Source of the DNA: Erythrophleum ivorense
Taxonomy: Eukaryota; Streptophyta; Magnoliopsida; Fabales; Fabaceae
Length of the DNA: 64,000 bases
Reading direction: 5' to 3'
NCBI GenBank assembly: GCA_026724425.1
Contig: JAIUCV010000226.1
Coordinates: 868,001-932,000, forward strand
Both the position numbers and the translations under genes were made by a program. The notes beneath the pieces are model-generated. The model made no database searches, had not been told where the DNA came from, and saw only the letters and a program-made list of their open reading frames with translations. Shown here piece by piece: positions 24,787 to 36,173 of this stretch; positions within the stretch are counted from its first letter, which is position 1, and the number at the start of each line of letters is the position of its first letter.

Positions 24787-25797
24787 ATGGCCTTTCCAGC
24801 AATATTCCTTGCCTGCATATGGAAGAAGAAGAAGAAGAACAAGACCTCATCACCCCACTCCGAGCTCCCTTCTCCCACAGTTGATTCCAGTTGGTCTTTC
24901 CACCCACGTGTACAGATCTCCATGGACGAGATCGCAAACGCCACCGCCAACTTCTCGCCCGACCTTATCATCGGCAGCGGCAGCTTCGGCCTCGTCTACA
25001 AGGCGCGTCTCTCCAGCGGGCTTAAAGTGGCCATCAAGAAGCTCTCGCCGGACGCCTTCCATGGATTTCGAGAGTTTCAGGCCGAGGTGCAAACCCTAGG
25101 TAAGATCCGACACCGTAATATCATCAAAATTCTGGGGTCGTTAGCATCGGGTCGTGATAGATTTTTGGTCTATGAGTTCATGGAGGGAGGGAGTCTCGAT
25201 CAATGGCTTCATCGAACTGGAAACGACGACGGTGCTGTGGAGTCGCTGCCTTGGGAAACGAGGGTGAAGATCATCAAGGGTGTGGCTAATGGATTGCTTT
25301 ACTTACATGGGTTGGAGAATCCTGTCGTCCATAGGGATATAAATTCATGTAATGTATGGTTGGACTCTGAATTTGAGGCCCGTGTTGCTGATTTTGGAAA
25401 TGCGAAGATGATCAAGTCTGAGTATTCTCAGGTGTCCAGCCAAGTTGCGGGCTTCTCGGCCTACATGCCCCCCGAAGTTAGAGACGGGGTCACTGTGGCT
25501 ACTGTAAAGGTAGATGTGCACAGTTTTGGGGTTTTGATGTTGGAGACCGTCACGGGCCATAAGCCCAATTTTCCAGTGAAATTGGGACACGAAGAATTAG
25601 GGTTAGTGGAATGGGCCAGGAAAACGATGGCCCAAAATGGTCAAATGATTGATCCGAAGATTACAAGTGAGGGTGGAATTAGTGAGGCTAGTGTGAAGGA
25701 GTATATTAGAATTGCTTGCATGTGCTGTAGTGCGGTACAGAGAGACAGGCCCACAATGACAGAGATTGTAGATCTGTTGGACAGAATGCCCATGTAA
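24787..25797 (+). CDS. Receptor-like Ser/Thr kinase lacking an ectodomain, copy 1 (intact)
   Basis: 336 residues, single exon. The start is the ATG in TTTATGGCC, which is shared by all copies; the open frame extends upstream only through a CT-rich leader without an ATG. Residues 1-18 are a short hydrophobic stretch, Cys10, then a Lys run (IWKKKKKNK), which looks like the end of a membrane segment with its basic stop-transfer. The kinase domain spans about residues 50-333: glycine loop GSGSFG (63-68), catalytic Lys84, αC Glu100, HRD 182-184, Asn189, DFG 202-204, PPE 228-230. The catalytic-loop Lys is Asn186. Domain order and phrases such as ATANFS, LVYEFM and YLHG resemble the LRR-X group (PSKR/EMS1/BRI1-like). 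No leucine-rich repeats are encoded upstream. Likely membrane-associated; the substrate is unknown. It is the best preserved copy and probably translatable, but activity is unproven. Confidence 0.85.
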   Translation: MAFPAIFLACIWKKKKKNKTSSPHSELPSPTVDSSWSFHPRVQISMDEIANATANFSPDLIIGSGSFGLVYKARLSSGLKVAIKKLSPDAFHGFREFQAEVQTLGKIRHRNIIKILGSLASGRDRFLVYEFMEGGSLDQWLHRTGNDDGAVESLPWETRVKIIKGVANGLLYLHGLENPVVHRDINSCNVWLDSEFEARVADFGNAKMIKSEYSQVSSQVAGFSAYMPPEVRDGVTVATVKVDVHSFGVLMLETVTGHKPNFPVKLGHEELGLVEWARKTMAQNGQMIDPKITSEGGISEASVKEYIRIACMCCSAVQRDRPTMTEIVDLLDRMPM

Positions 25798-28399
25798 AAA
25801 CCCATTCTTTGCTCTATGAAAAAAGGTTGTATTCTGTCTCTTGTTCGAAAGAAAATTCAAACGAATAGATTTATCTGTTGATTTTTCTTTACCCTCTTTC
25901 TTTTATTTTTTGAGTTGTGTAATCAATTGGATAAGTATAAACTTTATAAAATCCAAGAATTAAAATATAAATTGGATCTCTTCATTAATGTACAAATTAA
26001 GTGAGAGAGAGAGAGAGAGAATGTATAAAGTCTACCCAACTCTCTTCAATTTTTTTGATAAATTAAGAGAATCCACTTATTAAAGTGTCTTTTCTTTTCT
26101 TTAGTTGTCATAATTGTATCATTGTTAATTCCCTTGTATCCTTGGCTTTTTGCAATTAATTTTTTTTTTTGTTTTGGGCCGTTTGCAATAAGATATGGTT
26201 GAACAATCAATCAAGTGAATCCAAATTCAAATCACAAAGGTGCAAAGTTTCCAAAAATTCAATTGGTTATTACATAAATGAGTAACGTCATCATGAATCA
26301 AAAATTAAATTCACTTAATCACTTTTTTCTTGTTAGCCTGAGAAGAATTTTAATTGTTAATAATTATGTTTGAAGCCTGCTTGTGTAACAAGGACTTGAA
26401 AAATGTGTAAGTCCAAAAATATAATTCTCAACAAACAATTCTGCTCTAGTCTCCACTTCGACATTATTTACTATTCCTAGCTTCGGAGTGAGGTTTGTAA
26501 TGGCATTTTTTGCGAGTAAGCTCAACCTAGATAATAGAATCTATTTATTAATAAAATATAATTTCAATATAATAAACGTCTATTAAATTATGTGTGTGAT
26601 AAACACTCATAAAAAAAAAATACTCCTTCCCCGATTCTTTTTATTTCATAATATGCATTTTTCAAAAGAAAATGTGCACTTTAATTTTTGCAAAGCTATG
26701 TGCTGAGTAATGCTTTTAAGATTTTCATCTCATCTTAGTTATGATAAATTTGTGTTCTTAACTTCGCTTGGGTCTCTTTAATACGAAAATTTGTAAAAAT
26801 AACGTCTCAAAAGATAACTCATAATTTTAGAGAGCTTAAAATTTATATAAATCTCATATAGGAACATTACACATATATGAAATTTGACTACCATGCTATA
26901 CATTTGTCATAATTTCTTTGAAATTTTTTTTTGGGACTAGTACATGAAATGGATTTTGATTAGAGTCCTTAAAAATGGGCCAATACAACCCATCTGCAAG
27001 TTGGCTACTAAGTGAATTGGCCCAATTTTTAAACAAAAATGTAATTCGGTTTACTTGTATTAGGATAGTTTGCATAACCCACCAACACAATTTCCTTTTT
27101 TTTTTTAAGGCAAACATACTGTTTATTTAATATGAGGTTGAATTTTATTTCAAATATTTTACTTGTGTTAATTTTATTCTATATTTTCTAAAAAATTTTA
27201 ATCTTATAGCAATGACTAAGAGGGCTAAATAATTAACATAGAATGTTGACATAGCAAAAAAGTTTATGTAGCATTTATGTTACCTAAAAGGTTCTTTACA
27301 ATTGCCCCCACATCATCTTCCTTCTCCTCCTCTTACCCCTCCTTCTTCTGAGTTAAGAAATCACTACACACATATATAAACAAAAATATGTTGTATTATT
27401 ATATTAAAAAAATATAAAGTTTAGTGATACCAATTGATCTTATAGTACATCATATTCTTTCTTCTCCTCCCCCTTCTTTTTCTACTTTAAGGGTATTAGA
27501 AAAATCCAAGTAGCAAAAAGTGTTTAAAAGAGAGGAAAAAAAAATTAGCCTTTACCATTTCAAATTACAAACCTAACACTTGCGAAGAGCCGTTAAAAGT
27601 TTTAGGCAAGTCTTAGCACTTACCAAGATGTATAAATAACAATGTTACAAAAACTTTAAACCCATCATTGGAATCTGATCTCAAATTTAATTAGAAATGA
27701 AATAATCATTAACATTGGAGTCTTGTGTAAAGTTGTCAAAATAAATCTTTAGAATCATTTTCAATCTTAAAAAATAAATTGAGTCAACGTCAAGAAAATG
27801 ACATCTCATTTTTAAGTATAATTTTTTACTCAATCCTATTTAATCTCAAGGGAAGTTGGGTTGAGCCAAGCCCAAATATTTCTTTTGACCAATTATAATT
27901 TTGTTAAAATTATTTAAAAAATTCGTTGGCTGTAAAATACTCATGCCTTGTTTTCTATGATTAAAGGAAACTAATTCCATTTTTATTTTTGTATGTATTA
28001 TCTATTATACTTTTGTAATTGTTACTTAACAATATTTATATCTTTTTATTACTTTTTTAAAAGTATGAATATAAGAATTATTTTTTATCCATAAAATCAT
28101 TTTTTTTATTTTCATTTCTATTCCAACAATTCTGTGTATTAAACTATGCATTAATATATTTATCAACTTGCTTAATTAAAAAAAATACCATATATATATA
28201 TATATATTTATTTATTTATTGATATCAACTGTGCTTAGAGCGCAGGGGCTTTGAGAACCAGAACACCTCACAACCCTTTAACAAACCATGCAAGCCCATC
28301 TGTTACAAATGGACCAAATACTTATATATGGACTGACCCGAGACACACAAGGCCCAATATTGAAGAGGAAATTGTTCTACTCAAAAGATCCATTAGGTA
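25798..28399. other. Post-kinase flank of unit 1, non-coding
   Basis: The 3' flank is shared with the other units (CTCTTGTTCGAAAG, TTTATCTGTTGATTT and so on), with a GA microsatellite near 26003-26020, poly-A runs and CT-rich spacer. A few hundred bases after the stop are conserved between copies and probably include the transcript's 3' end. No separate gene is seen. Confidence 0.7.
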
Positions 28400-28545
28400 A
28401 AGAAATAAAACTTCAGAGATCAAGGGGTGTGGCTAATGGGTTTTGTTACATACATGGGCCCATATGAACTTAACGCTGCTTAATGTGTTGCTGGACTCTG
28501 AATTCTTGGCCCATAGATCAGAATTTAGGCTTCCAAGGATAATTT
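28400..28545 (+). pseudogene. Ancient kinase-domain relic, unit 1
   Basis: Homologous to 21115-21235. It starts slightly earlier, with an IIKGVANG-like phrase that has a one-base insertion, then YIHG, CTGGACTCTGAATT (LLDSEF) and a decayed DFG segment. It has stops and is clearly not expressed as a kinase. Confidence 0.75.
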
Positions 28546-29435
28546 CACCAATATAATTCCTAACTCTTGACAAATGCAATGGACATGAAGTCCACAAACA
28601 AGTAATTTACGTCTTTTTGATACACAGAATAAAATAGAATAGAAAATAAAAAAATGATTTTGAAAATAAAAATAATCATGTGCTCTTACATTTAAAAAAT
28701 AATAAAAATAAGTAAAAATTATTGAATAATAATTATTCAAACATAATAAATATTATAAAAACCAAATGGGGTGTCATATCTTCTACCATAATGTAAAAAC
28801 TGTGGTTTGGTGAGAGTTGGGCTCACATTTGATGCACTTGGGTCATATGGGTGCAGTCGTAGTTATTGCATGTATGTGCCTTATGGTGCACATATTTTTC
28901 CTTAGAACTTGCTTCTTTGCACTTGGGTCCAGCTTACCTCCACTTCAATGGAAGTGACTAGGATGATGTCTTCTGGTTTAAATTATTTGAGTAAATTGGC
29001 ATGAATTTAATGCATACATAGCACTTACTTAGTTATATTAATAAAATTTAATGACAGAAATTAAATAAATTCTTTAAATCTAATTATAGAGATTCCCCAG
29101 AATATTTAGGCCACCAAAAATCTCTCACCGTCCTCACAACTATTTGTTACAAGAAATCTGTCGATTAAATGAAGAATGCAAACTGATCAGGCACAATAGT
29201 ATGAGAAGTGAAAACGAAATCAGAGACAAAGGTCTCATACATATAAAATCAGTAACGAAGCAAGAAGGCAACCATGTCAATTGGGATTTGAGAGCGCTAG
29301 TATCAAATTAAACACTACAATTTATTATCCTGAGACGTGAAAATACATTTTTTTAAACCCAAGAAAGGGAAAAAGACACCAACAATAGTTACAATACAAA
29401 ACAACATCAAATCACCTCTCCCACATAATTACCTC
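28546..29435. other. Tail of unit 1 and right flank, non-coding
   Basis: The part up to 29275 matches the tails of units 0 and 3, with a private insertion of about 140 bp at 28797-28935 (GGTTTGGTGAGAG to CTTTGCAC). The rest leads into the peroxidase relic. No gene is supported. Confidence 0.65.
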
Positions 29436-29690
29436 TTACATATCCAACCAATCTTCCACCACATCCTCAACCACAGAGGCCAAGAAAGACACATTATCCT
29501 TATTCCTCGCGGAGCAGTTGGCTCGAATCTCCCCTTGGGTACCCGTCAGCACGCCGAGCTGACCCATCTTCAGCATAGCCTCCACAAACCTCTCGAAAAA
29601 GAGGTTCTAGTCCACCGCAAAGCTCGTTACGATGCCCTTGGTCCTCTTGTCTGTGTACAGGTCCTGGTCCGAGTTAAAGAGCCCCTGACT
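29436..29690 (-). pseudogene. Class III peroxidase relic, C-terminal part of last exon
   Basis: Read on the minus strand this gives 84 codons and a stop with the order GLFNSDQDLYTDKRTKGIV, FFERFVEAMLKMGQL, VLTGTQGEIRANC, ending VVEDVVEDWLDM. This is the C-terminal end of secretory class III peroxidases, closest in pattern to the plant PRX12 type. Those enzymes are haem-dependent, secreted or vacuolar, and oxidise phenolics using hydrogen peroxide. An internal TAG at 29607-29609 sits after SFAVD, where relatives have Gln. The 5' end at 29690 is preceded by a pyrimidine run ending in CAG, resembling an acceptor. No upstream exons are adjacent. It may be the 3' end of the gene whose exon 1 lies at 46017-46748. 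Confidence 0.85.
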
Positions 29691-29699
29691 GAAAAGGAA

Positions 29700-30814
29700 G
29701 AAATTAAGATGTTCAACGTAAGAATTTTGATAGAAAAAACTCTGACGGTTATATTAATTTCTTGATATTTTGAATTGACAATTGGCTGAGTTATATAATT
29801 AGCATTTTATATATATTATGACGTCCAAAATATCAATAAAGATGACGTTCCATTTACTCAGCTTGTTATGGACTTTTTAATTAGTATAAATTATATAATT
29901 TCTTTTAAGTTTTATTAAAACTATAAAAAATTTCTCTTTATTTTTCAAAAATATTGAGACTTCTTTTGAAATAAAATACTACTTTACACTGTACTCTAAT
30001 TTTAAATTTTTTGACCAAATTATCTTTCATTTAAAAATTTTTTTAGTCAAAAAAATATGTATTTAAGTTTAATGAAGGGTATTTGAATAAAAAAATTTTA
30101 AATTAGATTGAAGTGTTCATAAGTTTTTGTTTCAAAGAAAGTATCTGTATATTCTAAAAATTAAAGAGAAATCTATATAATTTTAGTAAAATTCAAAAAA
30201 TATTTGTGTAATTTATTCATTTTATTATGTGCAAGACTTTAATTTTTGTTTTTAGAATTATATTAATAATTATTTTTAGAAAAATAATCAAATTAGAAGT
30301 GTCAGTTTTGTTATTTTATATTTTAAAAGGAATCAAGGAAAAAATGCATTGAATTATGAATAACTTGCACAAAAAATTCTAGTCACTCACAAATATCTAT
30401 TTATTAAGAAAATTTCATTTTATTATTAATTAGAGTTATTTATGTTAGACATTTGTATAAAATATTGTTCTTAAAAAAGTAGGGGATGAGATTTATACAA
30501 ATAGATTTTATATTTTATTTTTAAATTTAAATGCTATATGACACGGGCGTGTTATAAAGACACGATGAGAACATTGTCGAATTAGATGAAGGAGAATGAC
30601 AAAGTTAATTTAAGTACGAGTTGGGTGTATTTAAGTGAGCTGGGTGTATTTAAGTGCGTTAAGAAATCTGACACAAGTTGTAAAAGTATATTTTTATCCA
30701 AGACAAGAAAACTAATGCTGTTTACTTATAAGATTTTTGCATGCATCGTAGACTTACGCTTGTACTTTCAAAACTAAAGTAGCTGAGTACGTATAGGGTT
30801 GGAAGGATCATTCG
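29700..30814. other. AT-rich intergenic DNA, no gene seen
   Basis: This separates the peroxidase relic from kinase unit 2. Only short AT-rich frames occur; none has a domain. A duplicated AGTTGGGTGTATTTAAGTG-like phrase lies near 30619-30656. Confidence 0.6.
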
Positions 30815-31003
30815 GTGGGCCCCATGCAGTAGCTATCCACGTTAATCTCAGCCCCCACCTTCCTTGAAGCCACAAGTAGAAGAAGACTCCATTCGCTACT
30901 TGCTTTTCTTCTCTAATTTAGTGGTACCTTCTCTACCGATACTCTTTCTCTTCCCATCTGATTTCATCCCACTGCAAATATCTCTTCATTCTCTCTCTCC
31001 TTC

Positions 31004-32014
31004 ATGGTCTTTCCAGCAATAGTCCCCGCCTGCATATGGAAGAAGAAGAAGAAGAAGACCTCACCGCCCCCTCCGAGCTCCCTTCCACCGCTGTTGATTC
31101 CAGTTGGTCTTTCCACCCACGTGTACACATCTCCCTGGACGAGATCGCAAAGGCCACCCACAACTTCTCGCCGGACCTCATCATCGTCAAGGGTAGCTTC
31201 GGCCTCGTCTACAAGGCGCGTCTCTCCAGCGGCCTCAAAGTGGCCGTCAAGAAGCTCTCGTCGGACACCTTCCACAATGGATTTCGAGAATTTGGAACCG
31301 AGATGCAAACTCTAGGTAAGCTCCGACCCCGTAATATCGTCAAAATTCTCGGGTCATGGGCGTCGAGTCGCGATAGATTGTTGGTCTATGAGTTCATGGA
31401 GAGACGGAGCCTCGACCGATGGCTGCACCATCATTCAAGTGGAAACAACGGCGTTGCAAGTTCCCTGTCTTGGGGAACGAGGCGGAAGATCATTAGGGGT
31501 GTGGCTAATGGACTGCGTTACTTACATGGGCTCGAGGAGCCCATTATCCATAGGAATATAAAGGCCAGTAAAGTATTGTTGGACTTTAAATTTGAGGCTC
31601 ATATAGCAGATTTTGGGCTTGGGAAGAATTGGGCCCTTGTAATCTCAAGGGTCCACTCAACCTGCGGGCTCCTTTGGCTACATGGCCCCGGAATGTAACG
31701 CAGGGGTCAGTGTGGCTAATGTGAAGATGGATGTTTACAGTTTTGGGGTTTTGATGTTGGAAACCGTCACAAGCCATCAGCCCAACTTGCCTGTAATATC
31801 GGGCCACAAAGAATTGGGGTTAGTGAATGGGCCAAGAAAATGGTGGCCCAAAATGGTCAAATAGCTTATCCAAAGATTACGATTAAGGGTGGAATTAGTG
31901 AAGCTAGTGTGAAGGAGTATATTAGAATTTGCTTGCATGTGCTGTAGCGAGTTACAGAAACACAGGCCTACAATGCCAGAGATTGTAGACTTGTTGGACA
32001 TAATGCCCATGTAA
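31004..32014 (+). pseudogene. Receptor-like kinase pseudogene, copy 2
   Basis: Aligned with copies 1 and 4 this has at least four frame-breaking indels. A one-base loss follows the Lys run near 31065. A net two-base loss lies after the DFG segment near 31620-31665. A one-base loss in TTAGTGAATGGGCC near 31826 leads to TAG at 31862. A one-base gain in GAATTTGCTTG lies near 31926. The body from 31075 to 31635 still reads as the kinase N-lobe and catalytic loop: VKGSFG (first loop Gly lost), VAVKKLS, then HRNIKASKV. The catalytic Asp is thus Asn and the metal-binding Asn is Lys. DFG is retained. Inactivation of catalytic residues may have preceded or followed the frameshifts. Confidence 0.9.
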
Positions 32015-33795
32015 AAATTTGCCCTTGTGCTCTATAAAAAAAATATTTGGTTTTCTACTAACAACTTTAACTGTAACTTCATCTCTATTTATTGGTCTAA
32101 CCAAGATATGGCTTATGTGATTTGAGATTATGAAATTAATTCAATGAACAATTTATAGAAGTAAATCTTTTTTAGATATTCAATATATTCTATCGATTCT
32201 TACCATTTCAATTTCCAACTCTTAGTCCGTAACACAAATTAATATTTAAGGATATCTATTATCTCCCCCTTTCTGCTTTCAAACTAATTTTATGAGTATT
32301 CTGTCTCTTGTTTGAGAAATGATTCTAATGAAAAAAATATATCTGTTGATTTACCTTTACTCTTTTATTTTAATTTTTGCATTGTGTAATCAACTCACTA
32401 AGCACACTATAAAATTTATAAAATACAAGTATTAAAATAGAAACTGAATCCCTTAATTAATGTAGAGACTCAGAAAAAGAAATAGATAAAAGAAGATAGA
32501 ATGTATAACTTTTACTCAATTCTCTTCAATTTATTTAATAAATTAGGGAAATTTAACTGATTAAAGTGTTCTTTCTTTTATTTTATTTAGTTGTTATAAT
32601 TGTATCATTGTTAGTCTCTTGTATGTTTAGCTTTTTGCAATTATTTTTTTTGGCCATTTGCAATTAGAAATGGTTGAACAAAATGAATCCAAATTCAAGT
32701 CACAAAGTGCAAGGCTTTCAAAAATTCAATTGGCTATTACATAAAAGAGTAACTTCATGAATTAAAAAGTAGATTCATTTAATCACTTTTTCTTGGTTAG
32801 CCAAGGAAGAATTTTTATTGTCAATAATTGTGTTTGAAACTCACTTATCTAACAAGGACTTGAAAAATGTGTAAGTCCAAAAATATATTTTTCAACAAGC
32901 CATTCATATCTAGTCTCTAATTTGGCATTGTTTATTAATCCTAGCTCTGAAGTGAAGTTTGCAGTAGCGTTTTTTGGCAAATAAGCTCAACCTAAATAAT
33001 AGAATCTATTTATTAATAAAAAAATGATTTCAATATAATAAAAATCTCTTAAATTGTGTGTGTGATAAACACTTTTTTGTGATCTTACACAAAAAAAAAG
33101 ATCCTTCCTAAGATTTTTTTTTAATTTCACAATATGCATTTTTAAAAAGAAAAAGTGCACTTTAGTTTTTGCGAGGCTATGTGATATGTAATGCTTCTAA
33201 GATTTTCATCTCATCTTAGTTATGATAAATTTGTGTTCTTCACTTCGTTGGGTCTCTTTGATGCGAAAAATTGTGAAAATAACATCTCAAAAGACAACTC
33301 ATAATTTTAGAGAGCTCAAAATTTATATAAATCTTATATAAGAATCTTATACATATTATGAGAAACTTAACTGCCATGCTTTACATTTGTCATAATTTCT
33401 TTACGATTTTTTTTGTTTGAAGGACTAGTACATAAAATGAATTTTGTTTAGAGCCCATACAACCCATCCACAAGTTGGTTGCTAAGTGGATTAGCCCAAT
33501 TTTTAAACAAACCTAGGTTAATGTAATTCGGTTCATTTATATTAGGCTAGTTTGTATAACCCACCAACACAATTTTTTTTTTTAAATAGGCAAACATACT
33601 TTTTATTTAACCTATGAGTTTAAGGTGCGGTTGAATTTTATTCAAATATTGTATTTGTGTTAATTTTATTCTATATTTTTTCAAAAGTGTTAATCTCATC
33701 CCCATGATTAAGAGGTCTAAATAATTAATGGAGAATAATTGCCACCACCTCATTTCCTTCTCTTCCTCTTTCTCCTTCTTCTTCTTAGTTAAGAA

Positions 33796-33827
<32 letters not shown>
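32015..33827. other. Post-kinase flank of unit 2, non-coding
   Basis: This is collinear with 25800-27370 in unit 1, including the GTGTGATAAACAC phrase and the CCCACCAACACA block. It ends in a TA run at 33801-33827. No gene is seen. Confidence 0.7.
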
Positions 33828-33831
<4 letters not shown>

Positions 33832-35837
33832 ACACTCCTAATGTGATTGCGTGACACTTAAAAAATTAAAAATTTTAATTTTAAAAAAAATAAAGTTGCA
33901 AAGTGGCAAATAAAATTTTAATTTTTATAAAAAAGTAAAACTTTGGACAAACTTTTTTATTAAAAAAAATAGTTTTTGAATCAAAAATACATTCGAGAGT
34001 TAATTACAAGCAAGGAAGGTATTAGGCATCTTATAGTACTTGTTCTTAAAAACGATAACCTAAATAAATTGTACAAAATTAATATGATTTTAATCTTATT
34101 TTAATTACTCTTGTCAATCACATGTAAAAATAAAAAATAGAAAAAATTAAGAAAATAAAATAAAATAATTTATTTATAAAGATAGATTTAACTTAGAATG
34201 AAAACTTAAAATCTATATACCTTATAAAAAGAATTAAAGTCTATGTTGATTTTTTTCATAATTTCTTTTGATTTTTTTAATGATTTTTTTATTTTTATTT
34301 TTTATTTAGATTTTAATTTTTTTATTTTGATTCCTTTTTTATGATTTTTTATTTTGATATTTTATGTTATTTTTATTTTTATTTTTAATGATTTTTTGTT
34401 TTAATTTTTAATTTTTAATTTTTAATTTTTAATTTTGATTTTTTTATTTTTTTGATTGATTTTTTTTTTAATTTTGCTTTAACTTTTAACTTTTTCTCCA
34501 CCTTTGATTTTAAAAGATAAAACTCTAAAATTAAACAACCTAATTTTATTTCTTCTTTTCTCATCTTCTTTTTTTGGAAGACTCTTTCTTTTCTAAATAA
34601 AAATTAATTTTTTTTCTTTTTTGAAAAAGAGAATTTGGAGAAATGTCCTTATTCATTTGATCTTTGATCTTTGAATTTTTTTAATACTGATTTTGAACTT
34701 TAAAATATATACATCTTTTTTGAGGAAAAATCATTTGATTTTCTAAAAAAAAATATATACGTATATATTTTTTAAATTCTTTTATTTTCATTTAAAAGAG
34801 GTACCTTTTTATTTGTTTGTTTTTTAGTTTGAAAATGATATTATTATTATTTTTTGATTTTTGGAAATCATTCTTTGAAATCAATCTCGTTTTGATGTGT
34901 GCCATTGGAGCCCAAAATGATTAAGATATAATTTCCAAAATCAATGGGATATCATGGAGGCCTTCGATCAATTTTTACACACTTGAGAAGGTGGGCTACT
35001 CCCAGCAATTCTAAAAGAAAAAAAAAAACAACAAAATGTAATAAATAAATACTTACAAATATACACTAACCTGCGTGAGGCTTATGGCATGTGGCTCATG
35101 AGTCAACGAGGATGTGTGTTGGGGAAGATGCATTAAGGTATTCAGCAAATGGCTAGGAGAGAAACTTCATTCTTTTCTTTCATTTTTTTAATTATTCGTG
35201 AACTATGGAGGTGATGTAAGGTGTATTTCAAACAAAAAAAAATGATGAAAAATGGTAACCAAATATCTAATACAAAAGAAGGTTGGATTATGAAATTAAC
35301 GCAGCATGTTTATAAAGAACTAAAATACCCAGCAAACAGAACGATTTCAAAATGCAACCTCCAGCAGCCACCAAATGAGACTTTGAGCAGAAATCAACAA
35401 AATACCTTTATGAATTTCTCTGTGAATTATAATTTTGACTTCCTTCTTTCTGGCCTTGCTATCTCCATTTCCTCAGCCTTTATCATCCATCACGGCCCTC
35501 TCTTCAACTCAGCATCTCTCTTGGTTTTCTCCAACCCGAAAATCTTCTCCAAAGCTCCCTACAAAACCCTCTCTGTTTCTCTTGCTCTCGCGTGACCTCC
35601 AGCCGAAAAGAAAGCTTTAAAACCCAGAGTCCCCTCTCCTTTGAATCCCTCTTAGCCTTTCGTTCTCTGGCTGAATCTCTTCCTCTCTTTTTTTTCACCG
35701 AATAATCTCCAGCCTTTTATCTCTCTCTCAGTCTTTTACTCCCACCAAATACCCTTCAACTCTCTCATAGTTTCTCTCTCTCATTCCATCTCCCTCTAAT
35801 CTTCGTTTTATACTAGATTTGAGAGTGGGTTTCACTC
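33828..35837 (-). mobile_element. Large LTR-like fragment in minus orientation, split by the copia insertion
   Basis: On the minus strand the end reads GTGTAACA at 33828, the type of 3' terminus seen on the solo LTR at 41692-45714. Several blocks correspond to that LTR: GGTATTAGGCATCTTATAGTA read in reverse against GGGTGCCTAACAC near 45481; a GCCTCC...CCAATGG block near 34900-34960 against 44126-44184; and T/A-rich low-complexity DNA between. Read in reverse, a TATAAAA-like box lies near 35807. It encodes no protein. Short pentanucleotide repeats (TTTTTAA type) occur near 34400-34435. The left boundary in the TA run is clear; the right end beyond the copia element is not. Confidence 0.5.
35833..35837. 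repeat. 5-bp target-site duplication CACTC, left of copia
   Basis: CACTC immediately precedes the 5' LTR and is repeated exactly at 40816-40820 after the 3' LTR, fixing the element's outer limits. Confidence 0.85.
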
Positions 35838-36094
35838 TAACAATGCCGTTAAGTGAAAACAGATAGTTTTTCATCTCAAACTAATTTCTAGTTAATTAAT
35901 TCAAGTTGTTAATAGAAAACAAGATTAAGTTATGACTACTGGTTGTACGAATGTATATAAATACTTGTACTTGTTATCTTTCATATAATGAAAAAAACTC
36001 AGTTATCTCTCATTTCTCTCCGATCTCTCTGTTTCTTCACTTTCCTCCCTTTCACCATTTCCACCTTTCTCATTCCATCTCAATTCTGGTAATA
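35838..36094 (+). repeat. 5' LTR of the copia element (257 bp)
   Basis: It starts TAACAATGCC and ends TCTGGTAATA. A TATA box, TATATAAATAC at 35954-35964, lies in a 73-bp stretch that the 3' LTR lacks. A GTTA repeat borders this stretch at 35929-35932 and 36002-36005. Confidence 0.85.
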
Positions 36095-36106
36095 TGGTAT
36101 CACAGC
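36095..36106 (+). other. Primer-binding site, initiator Met-tRNA type
   Basis: TGGTATCACAGC directly follows the 5' LTR. It matches the usual plant copia primer site TGGTATCAGAGC with one difference. It is the start site for minus-strand DNA synthesis in active relatives. Confidence 0.85.
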
Positions 36107-36173
36107 AGCCATATTGCGTAGCTTTCACTTTCTCAACCCTTCTCTAACCTTTCGATTTGCTTCATCTGTTTTC

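Larger units (their letters stand above)
22080..29275 (+). repeat. Segmental duplication unit 1 (intact kinase copy 1)
   Basis: The order is the same as in unit 0: copia RT relic, flank, promoter, kinase gene, flank, old kinase relic, tail. The junction with unit 0 lies at about 22070-22090, where the tail runs straight into the copia RT piece. The right end (about 29275) runs into sequence unlike other unit junctions, beginning with a peroxidase relic, so it probably reaches the original right flank of the array. Confidence 0.8.
30815..33827 (+). repeat. Segmental duplication unit 2 (partial, kinase pseudogene)
   Basis: Homology to the other units begins shortly before CAGCCCCCACCTTCC (about 30815). 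It runs through the kinase and its 3' flank to a TA-rich run at 33801-33827, where LTR-like DNA begins. The upstream flank with the conserved TTCTGATTCCGCG block is missing, and only one CCTTCCTTGAAGCC repeat precedes the gene. This copy sits between the two peroxidase pieces. Confidence 0.75.

Noticed and set aside
29337..29765. 142-codon + strand open frame
   Set aside because: It lies antisense to the peroxidase relic; its openness is a shadow of the old minus-strand coding sequence.
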